64,000 bases of DNA from DAOUJI01 sp034422875 (GTDB lineage Bacteria; Chloroflexota; Dehalococcoidia; Lucifugimonadales; JAGWBF01): positions 18,381-82,380 of the forward strand of contig DAOUJI010000079.1 in the NCBI GenBank assembly GCA_034422875.1. The letters are read 5' to 3'. Under the pieces are notes generated by a model, which was not told where the DNA came from, did no database searches, and was given only the letters and a program-made list of their open reading frames with translations. This document shows positions 40,937-49,820 of this stretch, piece by piece (position 1 is the first letter of the stretch; the number at the start of each line of letters is the position of its first letter). The position numbers were made by a program, and so were the translations under genes.

Positions 40937-42487
40937 ATGGACGGCTTCAACGGATTGTTGACTGCGACCGTGTTCCTGCCGCTGGCAGGGGCGCTGGTCA
41001 TTGCCGCCTTCATCAAGAAAGACAGCTGGGTCCGGTGGACGGCTGCCTTCATTGCTCTGATCGAATTGGCCCTGGCCATCGACGTCGTAGCCCGGTTCAG
41101 CCGGGCGGCCGGCGCCGACCGTTTCCAGCTTATCGACAAGTTCGGCTGGTTCGGCGTCGACTCGGTGTTCAATAACACCACGTTCTCAGCCAACTACTTC
41201 CTTGGGGTGGATGGACTGAGTGCACCGCTGGTGTTGCTCACCGGACTCCTGGGATTCTGCGCCGTTCTCGGGTCATGGAACGTTAAGCACCGGGTCAGGG
41301 AATATTTCGTTTGGCTGCTGGTCCTTCAAACCTCAGTCATGGGCGTTTTCGCATCCCTGGACTTCATCCTCTTCTTCCTCTTCTGGGAACTGGAACTGCT
41401 GCCGATGTTCATGCTCATCTCCATCTGGGGATCGGGCCGCAAGGAATACTCGGCGATGAAGTTCCTGATATTCACCATCTTGGGCAGCGCCTTCATGCTG
41501 GTGTCCATACTGGCGGTGATCCTGGCCACGGGCGTCTCGGATATGGCGGCATTGTCCACACTGGGCGTCAGCGGTGTCGCGGCCAAGACCTTCATGCCGA
41601 TATCGATGGTGTTCTGGTTCTTCGTGGTGGCTTTCGCCATCAAGCTGCCTGTCTGGCCGGTCCACACCTGGCTGCCCGATGCACACACCGACGCCCCCAC
41701 TGCCGTGAGCGTGATGCTGGCGGGCGTGCTGTTGAAGATGGGAGGATACGGCCTGATACGCATCAGCGTGGGCATGTTCCCTGACATTGGCCACGCTGAC
41801 GCATACGCCTGGTCTTTAGTGGTCCTCGCTGTAATCAGCATCCTGTACGGCGCCGTCGTCACCATAATGCAAACGGACCTGAAACGTCTCATCGCCTATA
41901 GCTCTGTGAGCCATATGGGGCTGGTGATGCTGGGCGTCGCTGTGGGGTTGAAAGGCGGAGCGGACTCGTCTGTGGCCTTAACAGGCGCCTCTATGCAAAT
42001 GTTCGCCCACGGCTCCATCACCGGCTTGCTGTTCCTCGTGGTGGGCCTGATATACGACAAGGCGCATACGAGGTACATCCCCGACCTTGGAGGACTCTCC
42101 TCCAGGATGCCCTTTGTTGGAGCCGTGTTCCTGATTGCCGGTCTGGCGTCACTGGGTTTGCCGGGAATGAGTGGTTTCGTAGCCGAACTTCTTGTTTTCC
42201 TGGGTTCCTTCGGAGAATTCCCCTGGCCTACGGCCCTGGCCGCATTCGGTATAGTGCTGGCGGCGGGTTACATCCTGTGGATGATTGAGCGGGTGATGTT
42301 CGGCGGGGAAAGGGAGCGTTTTGCGGGCATCACCGACGCCAGCTTGGTGGAGGCCATACCCCTGGGCGTCCTGACCGTCTCCATAATCGTGGTGGGGTTC
42401 TACCCGGCCTTCATCACCGACTTCTTTGACTTTGGAATCAACCAGATGCCACGGTTCGCCGGGGCGTTGGGAGCCGCAGCGCCATGA
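40937..42487 (+). CDS. nuoM: NADH-quinone oxidoreductase subunit M
   Basis: Antiporter-like subunit (ND4) of 516 residues with the channel residues in FFLFWELELLPMFMLISIWG (Glu) and AIKLPVWPVHTWLPDAHTDAPTAVS (Lys). YSSVSHMGLVMLGVAVG and GLPGMSGFVAELLVFLG are typical of NuoM. It starts 3 bases after nuoL, and its stop overlaps the ATG of nuoN. Confidence 0.96.
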   Translation: MDGFNGLLTATVFLPLAGALVIAAFIKKDSWVRWTAAFIALIELALAIDVVARFSRAAGADRFQLIDKFGWFGVDSVFNNTTFSANYFLGVDGLSAPLVLLTGLLGFCAVLGSWNVKHRVREYFVWLLVLQTSVMGVFASLDFILFFLFWELELLPMFMLISIWGSGRKEYSAMKFLIFTILGSAFMLVSILAVILATGVSDMAALSTLGVSGVAAKTFMPISMVFWFFVVAFAIKLPVWPVHTWLPDAHTDAPTAVSVMLAGVLLKMGGYGLIRISVGMFPDIGHADAYAWSLVVLAVISILYGAVVTIMQTDLKRLIAYSSVSHMGLVMLGVAVGLKGGADSSVALTGASMQMFAHGSITGLLFLVVGLIYDKAHTRYIPDLGGLSSRMPFVGAVFLIAGLASLGLPGMSGFVAELLVFLGSFGEFPWPTALAAFGIVLAAGYILWMIERVMFGGERERFAGITDASLVEAIPLGVLTVSIIVVGFYPAFITDFFDFGINQMPRFAGALGAAAP

Positions 42488-44025
42488 CGGCTGAAGACGT
42501 CCGTCTGCTGTCTCCTGAGATAGCCCTGGCCGGAATCGGCCTTATGGTCATTCTGCTGGACCTCGTAGTCAGCCGGAAGGGGCTGCTGGCCATATTCACC
42601 TTCCTTGGTCTGCTGGTCCCTGTGGGCCTTGCCGCCTGGCTTTGGGCTGACGTTAGCAACGAACCTTCCAAGCAGTTGGAGGCAATATTCAACCTGACTG
42701 GTTCGGGTGCGTCTCTGGTGGTGGACCAGTTCGCCTTATTCTTCAAGTTCCTGGTGATAGCCATAGTGGCGCTGATCGTGTTGGCGTCCACCGACTATGT
42801 CTCCAAGATGTCCCGCTTCCAGGGCGAGTATTACGGCCTCATTCTGCTCTCCGCCACGGGCATGATGCTTCTGGCGGCGGCCAGAGAGCTCATTGTGATA
42901 TATGTGTCGCTGGAACTGACAGCGCTGCCGTTGGCTGCTCTGGTGGCCTTCCTGATGAACGCCCGCTCCGGGGAAGCAAGCATGAAGTTCTTTATCCTGA
43001 ACGGGGTCAGCTCCGCGCTGCTGCTCTACGGCATGGCCCTGGTGTTCGGCTTCACCGGCAGCACCTATCTCACGGACATCGGAGCCCAGTTGAGTCAGAC
43101 CCTCGGCTCCGGCGCCGCTTTGGCGGACAACTTCGCGCTTCTGCTTGGCGTCGTGCTGATAATCGCCGGGTTCGGGTTCAAGATATCCAGCGTACCCTTC
43201 CAGATGTGGGCGCCGGACGTTTACGAGGGCGGCCCGACCACCGTGGTTGCCTTCCTGTCTGTGGCCAGCAAAGCAGCGGGGTTTGCCGTGCTGCTTCGGG
43301 TCTTCTACACCGGTTTCGATGTATTCCAGTCCGACTGGGGAATCCTTTTTGCCGGGCTGGCGGCCGCCTCCATGACCATAGGCAACGTGGTGGCCATAGC
43401 CCAGAGCAACATCAAACGTCTCATGGGCTACAGCACTATCGCCCATGCGGGATACCTGTTGGTGGGACTGGCTGCCGTAACCGCGAACTCGGAAGGGGGA
43501 AGCAGCCTGGGGCCCAGTTCGTTGCTCTTCTATCTGGGCGCGTATGCGGCAACTAACTTGACAGCGTTCTTTGCCATCATAGCCATCTCGAACAAGGTCC
43601 AGAGCGACGAGATAGCAGACTTCGCCGGGGCCAGTCGGCGGTCTCCGTACGTGGCCCTGGCCCTGGCTCTCGCGTTGGTGGCCCTTATCGGCGTGCCGCC
43701 CACTGGCGTGTTCATAGCCAAGTTGTACATATTCAACGCGGCTATCGAGGCCGACCTGTTGTGGCTGGCCATTGTCGGTGTAATCAACAGCGTAGTCTCC
43801 GCCTACTACTACCTGAAGATAGTCCGTGTGATGTATCTGGAGCCGCCAGCCGATGAAGAGAAGGCGCCGTCGTCGCCGGCGTTCCAACTGGGGCTCGGGC
43901 TGGCCGCGTTGCTGGTATTGTTCATGGGGATAGCCCCCGGACCGATGTTGCGGGTAGCCGAGATCGCTGTGGACGCCCTTCCCAATGCAGCAAGGGTTGT
44001 CGGAGCCCTTTCCGCCGCCCCGTAA
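42484..44025 (+). CDS. nuoN: NADH-quinone oxidoreductase subunit N
   Basis: Antiporter-like subunit (ND2) of 513 residues with about 14 helices. Family markers are LIVIYVSLELTALPLAALVAF, GFGFKISSVPFQMWAPDVYEGGPT and GYSTIAHAGYLLVG, as well as YYLKIVRVMYLEPP near the C-terminus. It is the last gene of the nuo operon; NAD kinase follows 130 bases later with its own promoter. No NuoE, NuoF or NuoG gene is found in the window. Confidence 0.96.
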   Translation: MTAEDVRLLSPEIALAGIGLMVILLDLVVSRKGLLAIFTFLGLLVPVGLAAWLWADVSNEPSKQLEAIFNLTGSGASLVVDQFALFFKFLVIAIVALIVLASTDYVSKMSRFQGEYYGLILLSATGMMLLAAARELIVIYVSLELTALPLAALVAFLMNARSGEASMKFFILNGVSSALLLYGMALVFGFTGSTYLTDIGAQLSQTLGSGAALADNFALLLGVVLIIAGFGFKISSVPFQMWAPDVYEGGPTTVVAFLSVASKAAGFAVLLRVFYTGFDVFQSDWGILFAGLAAASMTIGNVVAIAQSNIKRLMGYSTIAHAGYLLVGLAAVTANSEGGSSLGPSSLLFYLGAYAATNLTAFFAIIAISNKVQSDEIADFAGASRRSPYVALALALALVALIGVPPTGVFIAKLYIFNAAIEADLLWLAIVGVINSVVSAYYYLKIVRVMYLEPPADEEKAPSSPAFQLGLGLAALLVLFMGIAPGPMLRVAEIAVDALPNAARVVGALSAAP

Positions 44026-44047
44026 GCCATGACCATACCAGGTCCGT

Positions 44048-44076
44048 TTGACTCCCTGGAGACCCGGCGCTAGACT
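44048..44076 (+). promoter_or_regulatory. Sigma70-type promoter for NAD kinase
   Basis: TTGACT and TAGACT with exactly 17 bases between them lie 78 bases upstream of the nadK ATG. Confidence 0.6.
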
Positions 44077-44116
44077 CGCTGTGCCCAACATGGACGCGCA
44101 CACCCCAATTTTCTCT

Positions 44117-44148
44117 GCCTTCCAGAACCCGCCGGAAGGCCCTTCTTT
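44117..44148 (+). terminator. Terminator-like hairpin between nuoN and nadK
   Basis: GCCTTCC-AGAACCCGCC-GGAAGGC is a perfect 7-bp stem followed by CCTTCTTT. It could end nuo transcription. It also lies downstream of the nadK promoter, so it could equally be a leader structure; the T-run is poor. Confidence 0.3.
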
Positions 44149-44154
44149 CGTGCC

Positions 44155-45045
44155 ATGAAACCCGACATCATCGGCGTTGTCTTCAACCACCGCAGCGCCC
44201 CGGCAAAAAAGCTCGCTCACGAGTTAGTCAAGCGGTTCAACCTCGCTGACCGGTCGTGGACCATATCCACATTGGACATAGACTCCGCCCCCTCTGAACT
44301 CCGAAAAACGGACATGGTCATTACCGTTGGAGGGGACGGCACAATCATCAGGGCCGCGAGGCTGACCGTCCCGCTGGAAATCCCGATCCTTGGCATCAAC
44401 ATGGGCAGACTGGGTTTTATGACCGAGCTCCAGGGGGAAGAGGCTCTGAGCCGGCTGCCCGACTACCTGGAAGGGGCAGGCAGGATAGAAGAACGCTCCA
44501 TGATCAGGGTGGACTTCATACCCCCGGAAAAGGGCGAGGACCGGCCTCACAGGCCCATCGACGGCTTCAACTACCATGCCCTGAACGACGTGGTCGTGGG
44601 CAGAGGCGGGGTTGCCCGGCTGGTCACTATTAAGGCCTACATTGACGGCGCCCACCTGACAGATTTCCGCTCCGACGCGGTGATGGTGGCGACTGCCACA
44701 GGCAGCACCGGATACAACCTGTCGGTTGGAGGCCCCATGCTGTGGCCCACCGCCGGAGTGATGATTCTCAAGGCGGTGGCTCCCCACATAGGAATCGCCC
44801 CGGCGCTCGTTCTACCGCCCACCGCCGTGGTGGACCTAACAATAAAGACGGACCACGAGGCCACCTTGAGCGTGGACGGCTACGTCGATCTTGAACTGGC
44901 CCAGGGAGACAGCATAAGAGTCCAGAGGAGCCCCAATAAGACTAAGTTCCTGAGGGCGCTTCCGCCCAACGCCTTCTACCAAAGCCTGACACAGAGGCTG
45001 GGCTTTGGCGGAGGACAGAGCAGCACCAGAGCCATACAATACTGA
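44155..45045 (+). CDS. nadK: NAD kinase
   Basis: Phosphorylates NAD to NADP. The 296-residue protein has the GGDG nucleotide motif in ITVGGDGTIIRAARL, then NMGRLGFMTELQGEE, ALNDVVVGRGGVARL and TATGSTGYNLSVGGPML, and ends with SVDGYVDLELAQGDSI. These are all diagnostic PpnK/NadK segments. An N-terminal FNHRSAPAKKLAHELV helix matches the family. It starts before a NUDIX gene separated by only 2 bases. Confidence 0.95.
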   Translation: MKPDIIGVVFNHRSAPAKKLAHELVKRFNLADRSWTISTLDIDSAPSELRKTDMVITVGGDGTIIRAARLTVPLEIPILGINMGRLGFMTELQGEEALSRLPDYLEGAGRIEERSMIRVDFIPPEKGEDRPHRPIDGFNYHALNDVVVGRGGVARLVTIKAYIDGAHLTDFRSDAVMVATATGSTGYNLSVGGPMLWPTAGVMILKAVAPHIGIAPALVLPPTAVVDLTIKTDHEATLSVDGYVDLELAQGDSIRVQRSPNKTKFLRALPPNAFYQSLTQRLGFGGGQSSTRAIQY

Positions 45046-45047
45046 CT

Positions 45048-45611
45048 ATGACCGCAAACGACGAAAACCGGGAAATCACCATAGAAAGCCGCATGGCTTA
45101 CGAGGGTAAGATTCTCAACGTGAGAGTCGACCAGGTCCGCATGGCCAATGGAAGAATCGCGACACGCGAGGTGGTGGAGCATGCGCCGGTGGTGTGCATA
45201 GCGCCAGTGGACGCCGACGGCAATGTGTTGATGGTGCGCCAGTACCGGAAACCGGCCGAGGCAACGCTGATGGAATGCCCTGCCGGAGGCATGTACCCTG
45301 GCGAGTCTCCGGAAGAAGCCGCCCTCAGAGAGCTGCAGGAAGAGACAGGATTCACAGCGGGCAAGCTGGAGAAGCTGGCCACCTTCTGGGCCACGCCCGG
45401 GTTCTGTGATGAGAAAATGCACGCCTTCCTGGCCTCGGAGCTCGCTCCGGGAGACCCGGAGCACCAGCCCGACCACGACGAGGAAATCGAAAGCCTTTCC
45501 TGGATTCCCCTCTCACAAGCTCCCGACCTCATCCGAGAAGGCCAGATATCCGACGCCAAGAGCATTGCTTCCCTGATGCTGGCATACCACCTGTTAAAGG
45601 TGGGGGATTAG
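45048..45611 (+). CDS. NUDIX hydrolase, ADP-ribose pyrophosphatase type
   Basis: The NUDIX box Gx5Ex7REUxEExGU is complete in GMYPGESPEEAALRELQEETG. The upstream EVVEHAPVVCIAPVDADGNV and VRQYRKPAEATLMECPAGG resemble ADP-ribose pyrophosphatases (NudF). This enzyme hydrolyses ADP-ribose to AMP and ribose-5-phosphate, which fits its coupling to NAD kinase. Specificity cannot be proven by eye. The downstream sdh genes have a separate promoter region. Confidence 0.9.
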   Translation: MTANDENREITIESRMAYEGKILNVRVDQVRMANGRIATREVVEHAPVVCIAPVDADGNVLMVRQYRKPAEATLMECPAGGMYPGESPEEAALRELQEETGFTAGKLEKLATFWATPGFCDEKMHAFLASELAPGDPEHQPDHDEEIESLSWIPLSQAPDLIREGQISDAKSIASLMLAYHLLKVGD

Positions 45612-45632
45612 GTTCTTGGGCTTGGTTGGGCA

Positions 45633-45641
45633 TGGTATAAC
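45633..45641 (+). promoter_or_regulatory. Extended -10 promoter for sdh genes
   Basis: TGGTATAAC fits the extended -10 pattern TGnTATAAT. It lies 85 bases upstream of the sdhA GTG. Between them CCGGGCGCCCGG (45657-45668) is a perfect palindrome that may form a leader hairpin. Confidence 0.4.
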
Positions 45642-45725
45642 GTGTGCGAATTTTTGCCGGGCGCCCGGTGACGCACCCCCGGCACAGATGCGCCCGCTCG
45701 ATACGTAAATAGAGGTGATTGAACC

Positions 45726-47405
45726 GTGCTAGAGCATGACGTTCTCGTGGTCGGCGGAGGCCTCGCCGGCCTTAGAGCCGCCTTGGCCGCCCGGGATGCG
45801 GGGGCCGACGTCGGCATGATCTCCAAGGTCTACCCCGTGCGAAGCCACTCAAACGCAGCCCAGGGAGGCATCAACGCGGCCCTGACTGACCGGGGCGACG
45901 AGTGGGAAGAGCATGCCTTCGACACTATCAAGGGCAGCGACTACCTGGGCGACCAGGACGCCATCGAAATCATGTGCCGTGAGGCGGGAGACGCCCTCAT
46001 ACAACTGGAGCACATGGGAGTCATATTCAACCGTGACGACGAGGGGCGGTTGGGAACCCGGGCCTTCGGAGGCCAGCGCAGGGCCAGGACCTTCTTCGTC
46101 GCTGACTTCACAGGCCAGGCGCTGCTCCACGTGCTTCACGAACAAATCATGAAGTCCGACGTGACCTCCTACGAGGAGTGGTTCGTCACCAGCCTGATTC
46201 TGGACGACGGCGAGTGCTCCGGGGTCGTGGCGATGGAAATGAGGACGGGCCGCATATACGTCATCAAAGCCAAGACCGTTATCCTGGCCACTGGAGGTCT
46301 GGGACGCGTTTTCGAACCCAGCACCAACGCTCTAATAGTAACGGGCGATGGAATGGCCCTGGCCTACAAGGCCGGAGCGCCCCTCATGGACATGGAAATG
46401 GTCCAGTACCACCCGACGACCCTCAAGGGGAGCGGAGTGCTCATCACCGAGGGGGCCAGGGGCGAAGGGGCTTACCTGCTCAACAGCGAAGGGGAGCGTT
46501 TCATGGAGCGGTACGCTCCCAGCATGATGGAGCTGGCTTCCAGAGACGTAGTTTCCCGCTCCGAGACCACAGAGATAGCGGCAGGGCGCGGGATTGACGG
46601 ATGCGTTCTGTTGGACTGCACTCACCTTGGGGAACAGCTAATCCGTGAGCGCCTCTCCCAGATATATGACATAGGGCTGGACCTGGTGGGCATCGACATC
46701 ACGAAAGAGCCCATCCCCATACAGCCCGGGATGCACTACCAGATGGGAGGCATCAAGACCGACGTGGACGGCCAGACCCGGGTGCCGGGCATCTACGCCG
46801 CTGGAGAATGCGCCAACGTGAGTGTGCATGGAGGCAACCGCCTGGGCGCCAACTCCCTGCTTGACACAGTGATTTTCGGGCGGCGGTCGGGAGTCCACGC
46901 CGCGGAAGTCGCCAAGAACAAGGACTACAAACCCGTCAACGTGGAAGCCCTGATAGAGAATGAGGAGAAGAGGATTCAGGGAATACTGGACCGTCCCGCC
47001 AACGGAGACCGGGTGGCGTCCATCAGGTTGGACATGGGCACGGTTATGAACGACTACCTGGGAGTCTTCCGGGACGAGGAAGGGATGAAGACAGCCTTGG
47101 AAGCCCTGGGGCCTCTGAAGGAACGCTATGAAACGGTCCCGGTGGAGAATAAGGGTCGGACGTTCAACACCGACCTGATATTCCAGTTGGAACTGGGCTT
47201 CATGCTGGACTGCGCCGAGACCATTGTCATCAGCGGCATAGAGCGCAAGGAGAGCCGCGGCGCCCACTCCCGCACCGACTACACCGAGCGCGATGACGCG
47301 AACTGGCTGAAGCACACCCTGGTCAGCTACACAGAAGACGGCCCGCAGTTCTCTACGCTGCCCGTCGTCATAACACAATGGACTCCGGAGGAGAGAAAGT
47401 ACTGA
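45726..47405 (+). CDS. sdhA: Succinate dehydrogenase / fumarate reductase flavoprotein subunit
   Basis: The 559-residue FAD subunit starts at a GTG behind AGAGGTGA. The dinucleotide motif is VVGGGLAGLRAALAA and the covalent-FAD His is in VRSHSNAAQGGINAAL. Substrate-site segments are QYHPTTLKGSGVLITEGARGEG, HYQMGGIKTDVDGQT and GGNRLGANSLLD, with the catalytic Arg region RSETTEIAAGRG. Its closest partners are an iron-sulfur subunit and an HdrB-like subunit, so it belongs to a type-E complex. The direction (succinate oxidation or fumarate reduction) is not decided by sequence. Confidence 0.95.
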   Translation: MLEHDVLVVGGGLAGLRAALAARDAGADVGMISKVYPVRSHSNAAQGGINAALTDRGDEWEEHAFDTIKGSDYLGDQDAIEIMCREAGDALIQLEHMGVIFNRDDEGRLGTRAFGGQRRARTFFVADFTGQALLHVLHEQIMKSDVTSYEEWFVTSLILDDGECSGVVAMEMRTGRIYVIKAKTVILATGGLGRVFEPSTNALIVTGDGMALAYKAGAPLMDMEMVQYHPTTLKGSGVLITEGARGEGAYLLNSEGERFMERYAPSMMELASRDVVSRSETTEIAAGRGIDGCVLLDCTHLGEQLIRERLSQIYDIGLDLVGIDITKEPIPIQPGMHYQMGGIKTDVDGQTRVPGIYAAGECANVSVHGGNRLGANSLLDTVIFGRRSGVHAAEVAKNKDYKPVNVEALIENEEKRIQGILDRPANGDRVASIRLDMGTVMNDYLGVFRDEEGMKTALEALGPLKERYETVPVENKGRTFNTDLIFQLELGFMLDCAETIVISGIERKESRGAHSRTDYTERDDANWLKHTLVSYTEDGPQFSTLPVVITQWTPEERKY

Positions 47406-48352
47406 TGCAGATAACCGTCAAGGTCAAGCGCTTCGACCCCGAATCGGAGAACCCACGTCCCTACTGGTCCGATTACCAGGTTGAAATAGACCAGTTCACT
47501 ACCGTTCTGGACGCCCTTATCACGATCCGGGAAGACATGGACGGGACGCTGTCCCTGCGATGTTCCTGCCGGAGTGCAATCTGCGGCTCCTGCGCCATGC
47601 GCATCAACGGGCACGCCGCCCTGGCCTGCAAAACACGGGCGTCGGAGATATGCGAAGAGGGCGGCGAAATCGTAATCGAACCGGCTGGAGTCATGCCGGT
47701 GGTCAAAGACCTGGTAGTCGACATGACGCCCTTCTGGGACAAGGTCAAGTCGGTGGAACCCTGGCTCCAACCGGAAGGTGTCGAACCCGAGGCCGAGTAC
47801 ATAGCCCCCAACGAGGACATGCTGCATCTCGCGGGCGTCATGAACTGCATAATGTGCGGCGCATGCGTATCCGACTGTACGGTCCTGGAGGTCGACCCGG
47901 ATTTCGCCGGTCCGGCGGCTCTGGCCAAGGCTTACAGGTTCGTGGGTGACCCCAGGGACGACGCCGACAAGCAAAGGCTGGAAGACCTGAGTGAAGCCAC
48001 CGGAATCTGGGACTGCACCCGTTGCTATGAATGCGTGCAGGTCTGTCCCAAGGGAGTGGCTCCCATGGACCGCATTATGTCCATGCGAGACAAGGCTATG
48101 GAGCTGGGCTACACCAACAACACCGGAGCGCGCCACACGGACGCCTTCACCGAATTGGTAAGTCACAGCGGCTCGCTGGACGAGAAACTTCTGCCCCTGA
48201 AAACGTGGGGGTTATTCAACCTGCCGGCGCTGATTAGCTTCGCACCGGTCGGACTGATGGCCATGAGACGGCGCAAGATGCCGCCCATATTCCACAAGAG
48301 CATCCCGAACGTCCAGAACGTCAGGAACATCTTCAAGAAGCTGAATAAGTAG
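47405..48352 (+). CDS. sdhB: Succinate dehydrogenase / fumarate reductase iron-sulfur subunit
   Basis: The ATG at 47405 shares a base with the sdhA stop, and GGAGGAGA lies upstream; an earlier frame opening at 47378 is inside sdhA. Three cluster regions are visible: CSCRSAICGSCAM plus the later AALAC for [2Fe-2S], then CIMCGACVSDC and CTRCYECVQVCP for the remaining clusters. The 315-residue length exceeds the roughly 240 of classical SdhB. The extra C-terminal part (TELVSHSGSLDEKLLPLKTW onward) is seen in type-E complexes, where it contacts SdhE. Confidence 0.94.
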   Translation: MQITVKVKRFDPESENPRPYWSDYQVEIDQFTTVLDALITIREDMDGTLSLRCSCRSAICGSCAMRINGHAALACKTRASEICEEGGEIVIEPAGVMPVVKDLVVDMTPFWDKVKSVEPWLQPEGVEPEAEYIAPNEDMLHLAGVMNCIMCGACVSDCTVLEVDPDFAGPAALAKAYRFVGDPRDDADKQRLEDLSEATGIWDCTRCYECVQVCPKGVAPMDRIMSMRDKAMELGYTNNTGARHTDAFTELVSHSGSLDEKLLPLKTWGLFNLPALISFAPVGLMAMRRRKMPPIFHKSIPNVQNVRNIFKKLNK

Positions 48353-48389
48353 GCGCCCAAACTACGTCACGATCCGAGGTTAATGACAT

Positions 48390-49277
48390 ATGCCTAAGTA
48401 CGCTTTCTTCCCAGGTTGCGTTTCCCGGGGCGGGTGCCCGGAGCTCTACCCGGCAGCTAAGCTGGTATGCCAAAAGCTTGGCATAGAGCTTGAAGAGATG
48501 ACCGGGGCCTCATGCACCGGCGCCGGTGTGCTCCAGGAAAAGAACGAGTTCCTGGGAGACGTGTTGAACGCCCGCACTTTTGCAATGGCGGAACAGATGG
48601 AGCTGCCCATTATGGTGATCTGCTCCACCTGCCAGGGCGTCATGAGCCAGGCCAACAAAAGGCTCAAGGATGACCCTGAGTATCTGGCAAAGGTCAACGT
48701 AGAGCTTGCCCCGGAGGGCTTGGAGTACAAGGGCACGGCGCAACCCAAGCACCTGCTCTGGGTAATGCTGGAAGATATCGGGCTGGACGCCATAAAGGCG
48801 CGCGTCACCAACCCCCTCCACCACCTGAAGGTGGCGCCATTCTACGGCTGCTACATCATCCGTCCGTCAGACGCCTTGGGATTTGGTGAGAACCCGGAGC
48901 GTCAGACATCCCTGGAAGCCGTCATCGAGGCGTTGGGCGGCGAGGTGGTGGACTTCAAGGGAAAGACTCGATGCTGCGGTTTTCCCATCCTAACTATCAA
49001 CGAGCGGAACTCCGTGGCAATGGTGGGCAATCACACGGCGGAGGCTGTCGACGAGGGAGCGGACGCTATGGTGACTCCGTGTCCGCTTTGCCACCTCAAT
49101 CTGGACGGCTACCAGCCCAAGGCAATGACCCAGACCCAGCGGAAGATAGACCTGCCCATAATCCACCTTCCCCAGCTGATCGGTCTCGCCATGGGCTTCT
49201 TCCCCTCAGAGATGGGCCTCCAACGGCACATCATCTCCCCGAAGCCGGTTGTAGAGAAAGTCGGAGGCGTCTGGTAG
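48390..49277 (+). CDS. sdhE: HdrB-like (CCG domain) subunit of type-E succinate:quinone reductase
   Basis: The 295-residue protein has two cysteine-rich CCG-type domains. The first comprises FFPGCVSRGG, GASCTGAGV and ICSTCQGV; the second comprises FYGCYI, RCCGFPI and PCPLCHLNLDG. This is the arrangement of heterodisulfide reductase subunit B and of SdhE in Sulfolobus and Campylobacter-type enzymes, where it replaces the two-helix heme b anchors. It has no membrane helices but a possible amphipathic surface. No sdhC/sdhD genes are nearby, which supports the type-E assignment. It starts 37 bases after sdhB. Confidence 0.9.
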   Translation: MPKYAFFPGCVSRGGCPELYPAAKLVCQKLGIELEEMTGASCTGAGVLQEKNEFLGDVLNARTFAMAEQMELPIMVICSTCQGVMSQANKRLKDDPEYLAKVNVELAPEGLEYKGTAQPKHLLWVMLEDIGLDAIKARVTNPLHHLKVAPFYGCYIIRPSDALGFGENPERQTSLEAVIEALGGEVVDFKGKTRCCGFPILTINERNSVAMVGNHTAEAVDEGADAMVTPCPLCHLNLDGYQPKAMTQTQRKIDLPIIHLPQLIGLAMGFFPSEMGLQRHIISPKPVVEKVGGVW

Positions 49278-49381
49278 CCCAACGCCACAAGTGGACGTAG
49301 GGCCCTTCGAGGTCAGGTCACGTAAGGGGCAGCAGAGGCGACAGCCGTTTTTCTTGTTGTCCCTGTGGTAGGATATATCAA

Positions 49382-49789
49382 ATGACTCAAACGTCACCTA
49401 TGGAACCATATGACCAAACCGGTGTCGCAGTAGACGATTATCGGCGGCAGTCCAGAGTGTTCCTGGCAAAGGCGCGGGAATATCTGGCTTCAAATGATTT
49501 GCATCAGGCGTCGGAAAAAGGTTGGGGAGCCGTTGCCTGGATGGCAAAAGCCGTAGCGGAAGCCCAAGGCTGGCAGTACAAGAAGCACGACGAGTTCTTC
49601 ACGGTCATGTACCAAGCCGAGGATATGGCTGATGATGCCCGTCTGCCGGGTCTATGGCATGTGGCGAACACGCTCCACGGTTTCTTTTACACTCGTAAGA
49701 TGTTCCTGCGCGCTAGCGCCATCGGCCAGGGACTCGACCAGATAGAAACCGTGTTGGACATCCTTCACCCGCTGACCGAGTCCAGGTAA
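49382..49789 (+). CDS. PaREP1/HEPN-like protein, paralogue B
   Basis: The 135-residue helical protein shares NDLHQASEKGWGA, MAKAVAEAQGWQYKKHDEF and LHGFFYTRKMF with the protein encoded at 22178-22567. The two are clear paralogues of the PaREP1 group. The N-terminus is slightly longer, with ATGs at 49382 and 49400. No nucleotidyltransferase or antitoxin gene is adjacent. A TATATC lies directly before the first ATG, so the transcript may be nearly leaderless. The role is unknown. Confidence 0.72.
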   Translation: MTQTSPMEPYDQTGVAVDDYRRQSRVFLAKAREYLASNDLHQASEKGWGAVAWMAKAVAEAQGWQYKKHDEFFTVMYQAEDMADDARLPGLWHVANTLHGFFYTRKMFLRASAIGQGLDQIETVLDILHPLTESR

Positions 49790-49820
49790 GCAGTCTGGGT
49801 ACGTTATTTGGACCCTGTCC

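Noticed and set aside
42736..44220. Long minus-strand frame of 494 codons opposite nuoN
   Set aside because: It is the antisense shadow of nuoN, with His/Gly/Gln-rich low-complexity sequence and no family features.
45657..45668. Intrinsic terminator at the CCGGGCGCCCGG palindrome
   Set aside because: The T-run lies before, not after, the hairpin for plus-strand transcription, and the minus strand gives an A-run.
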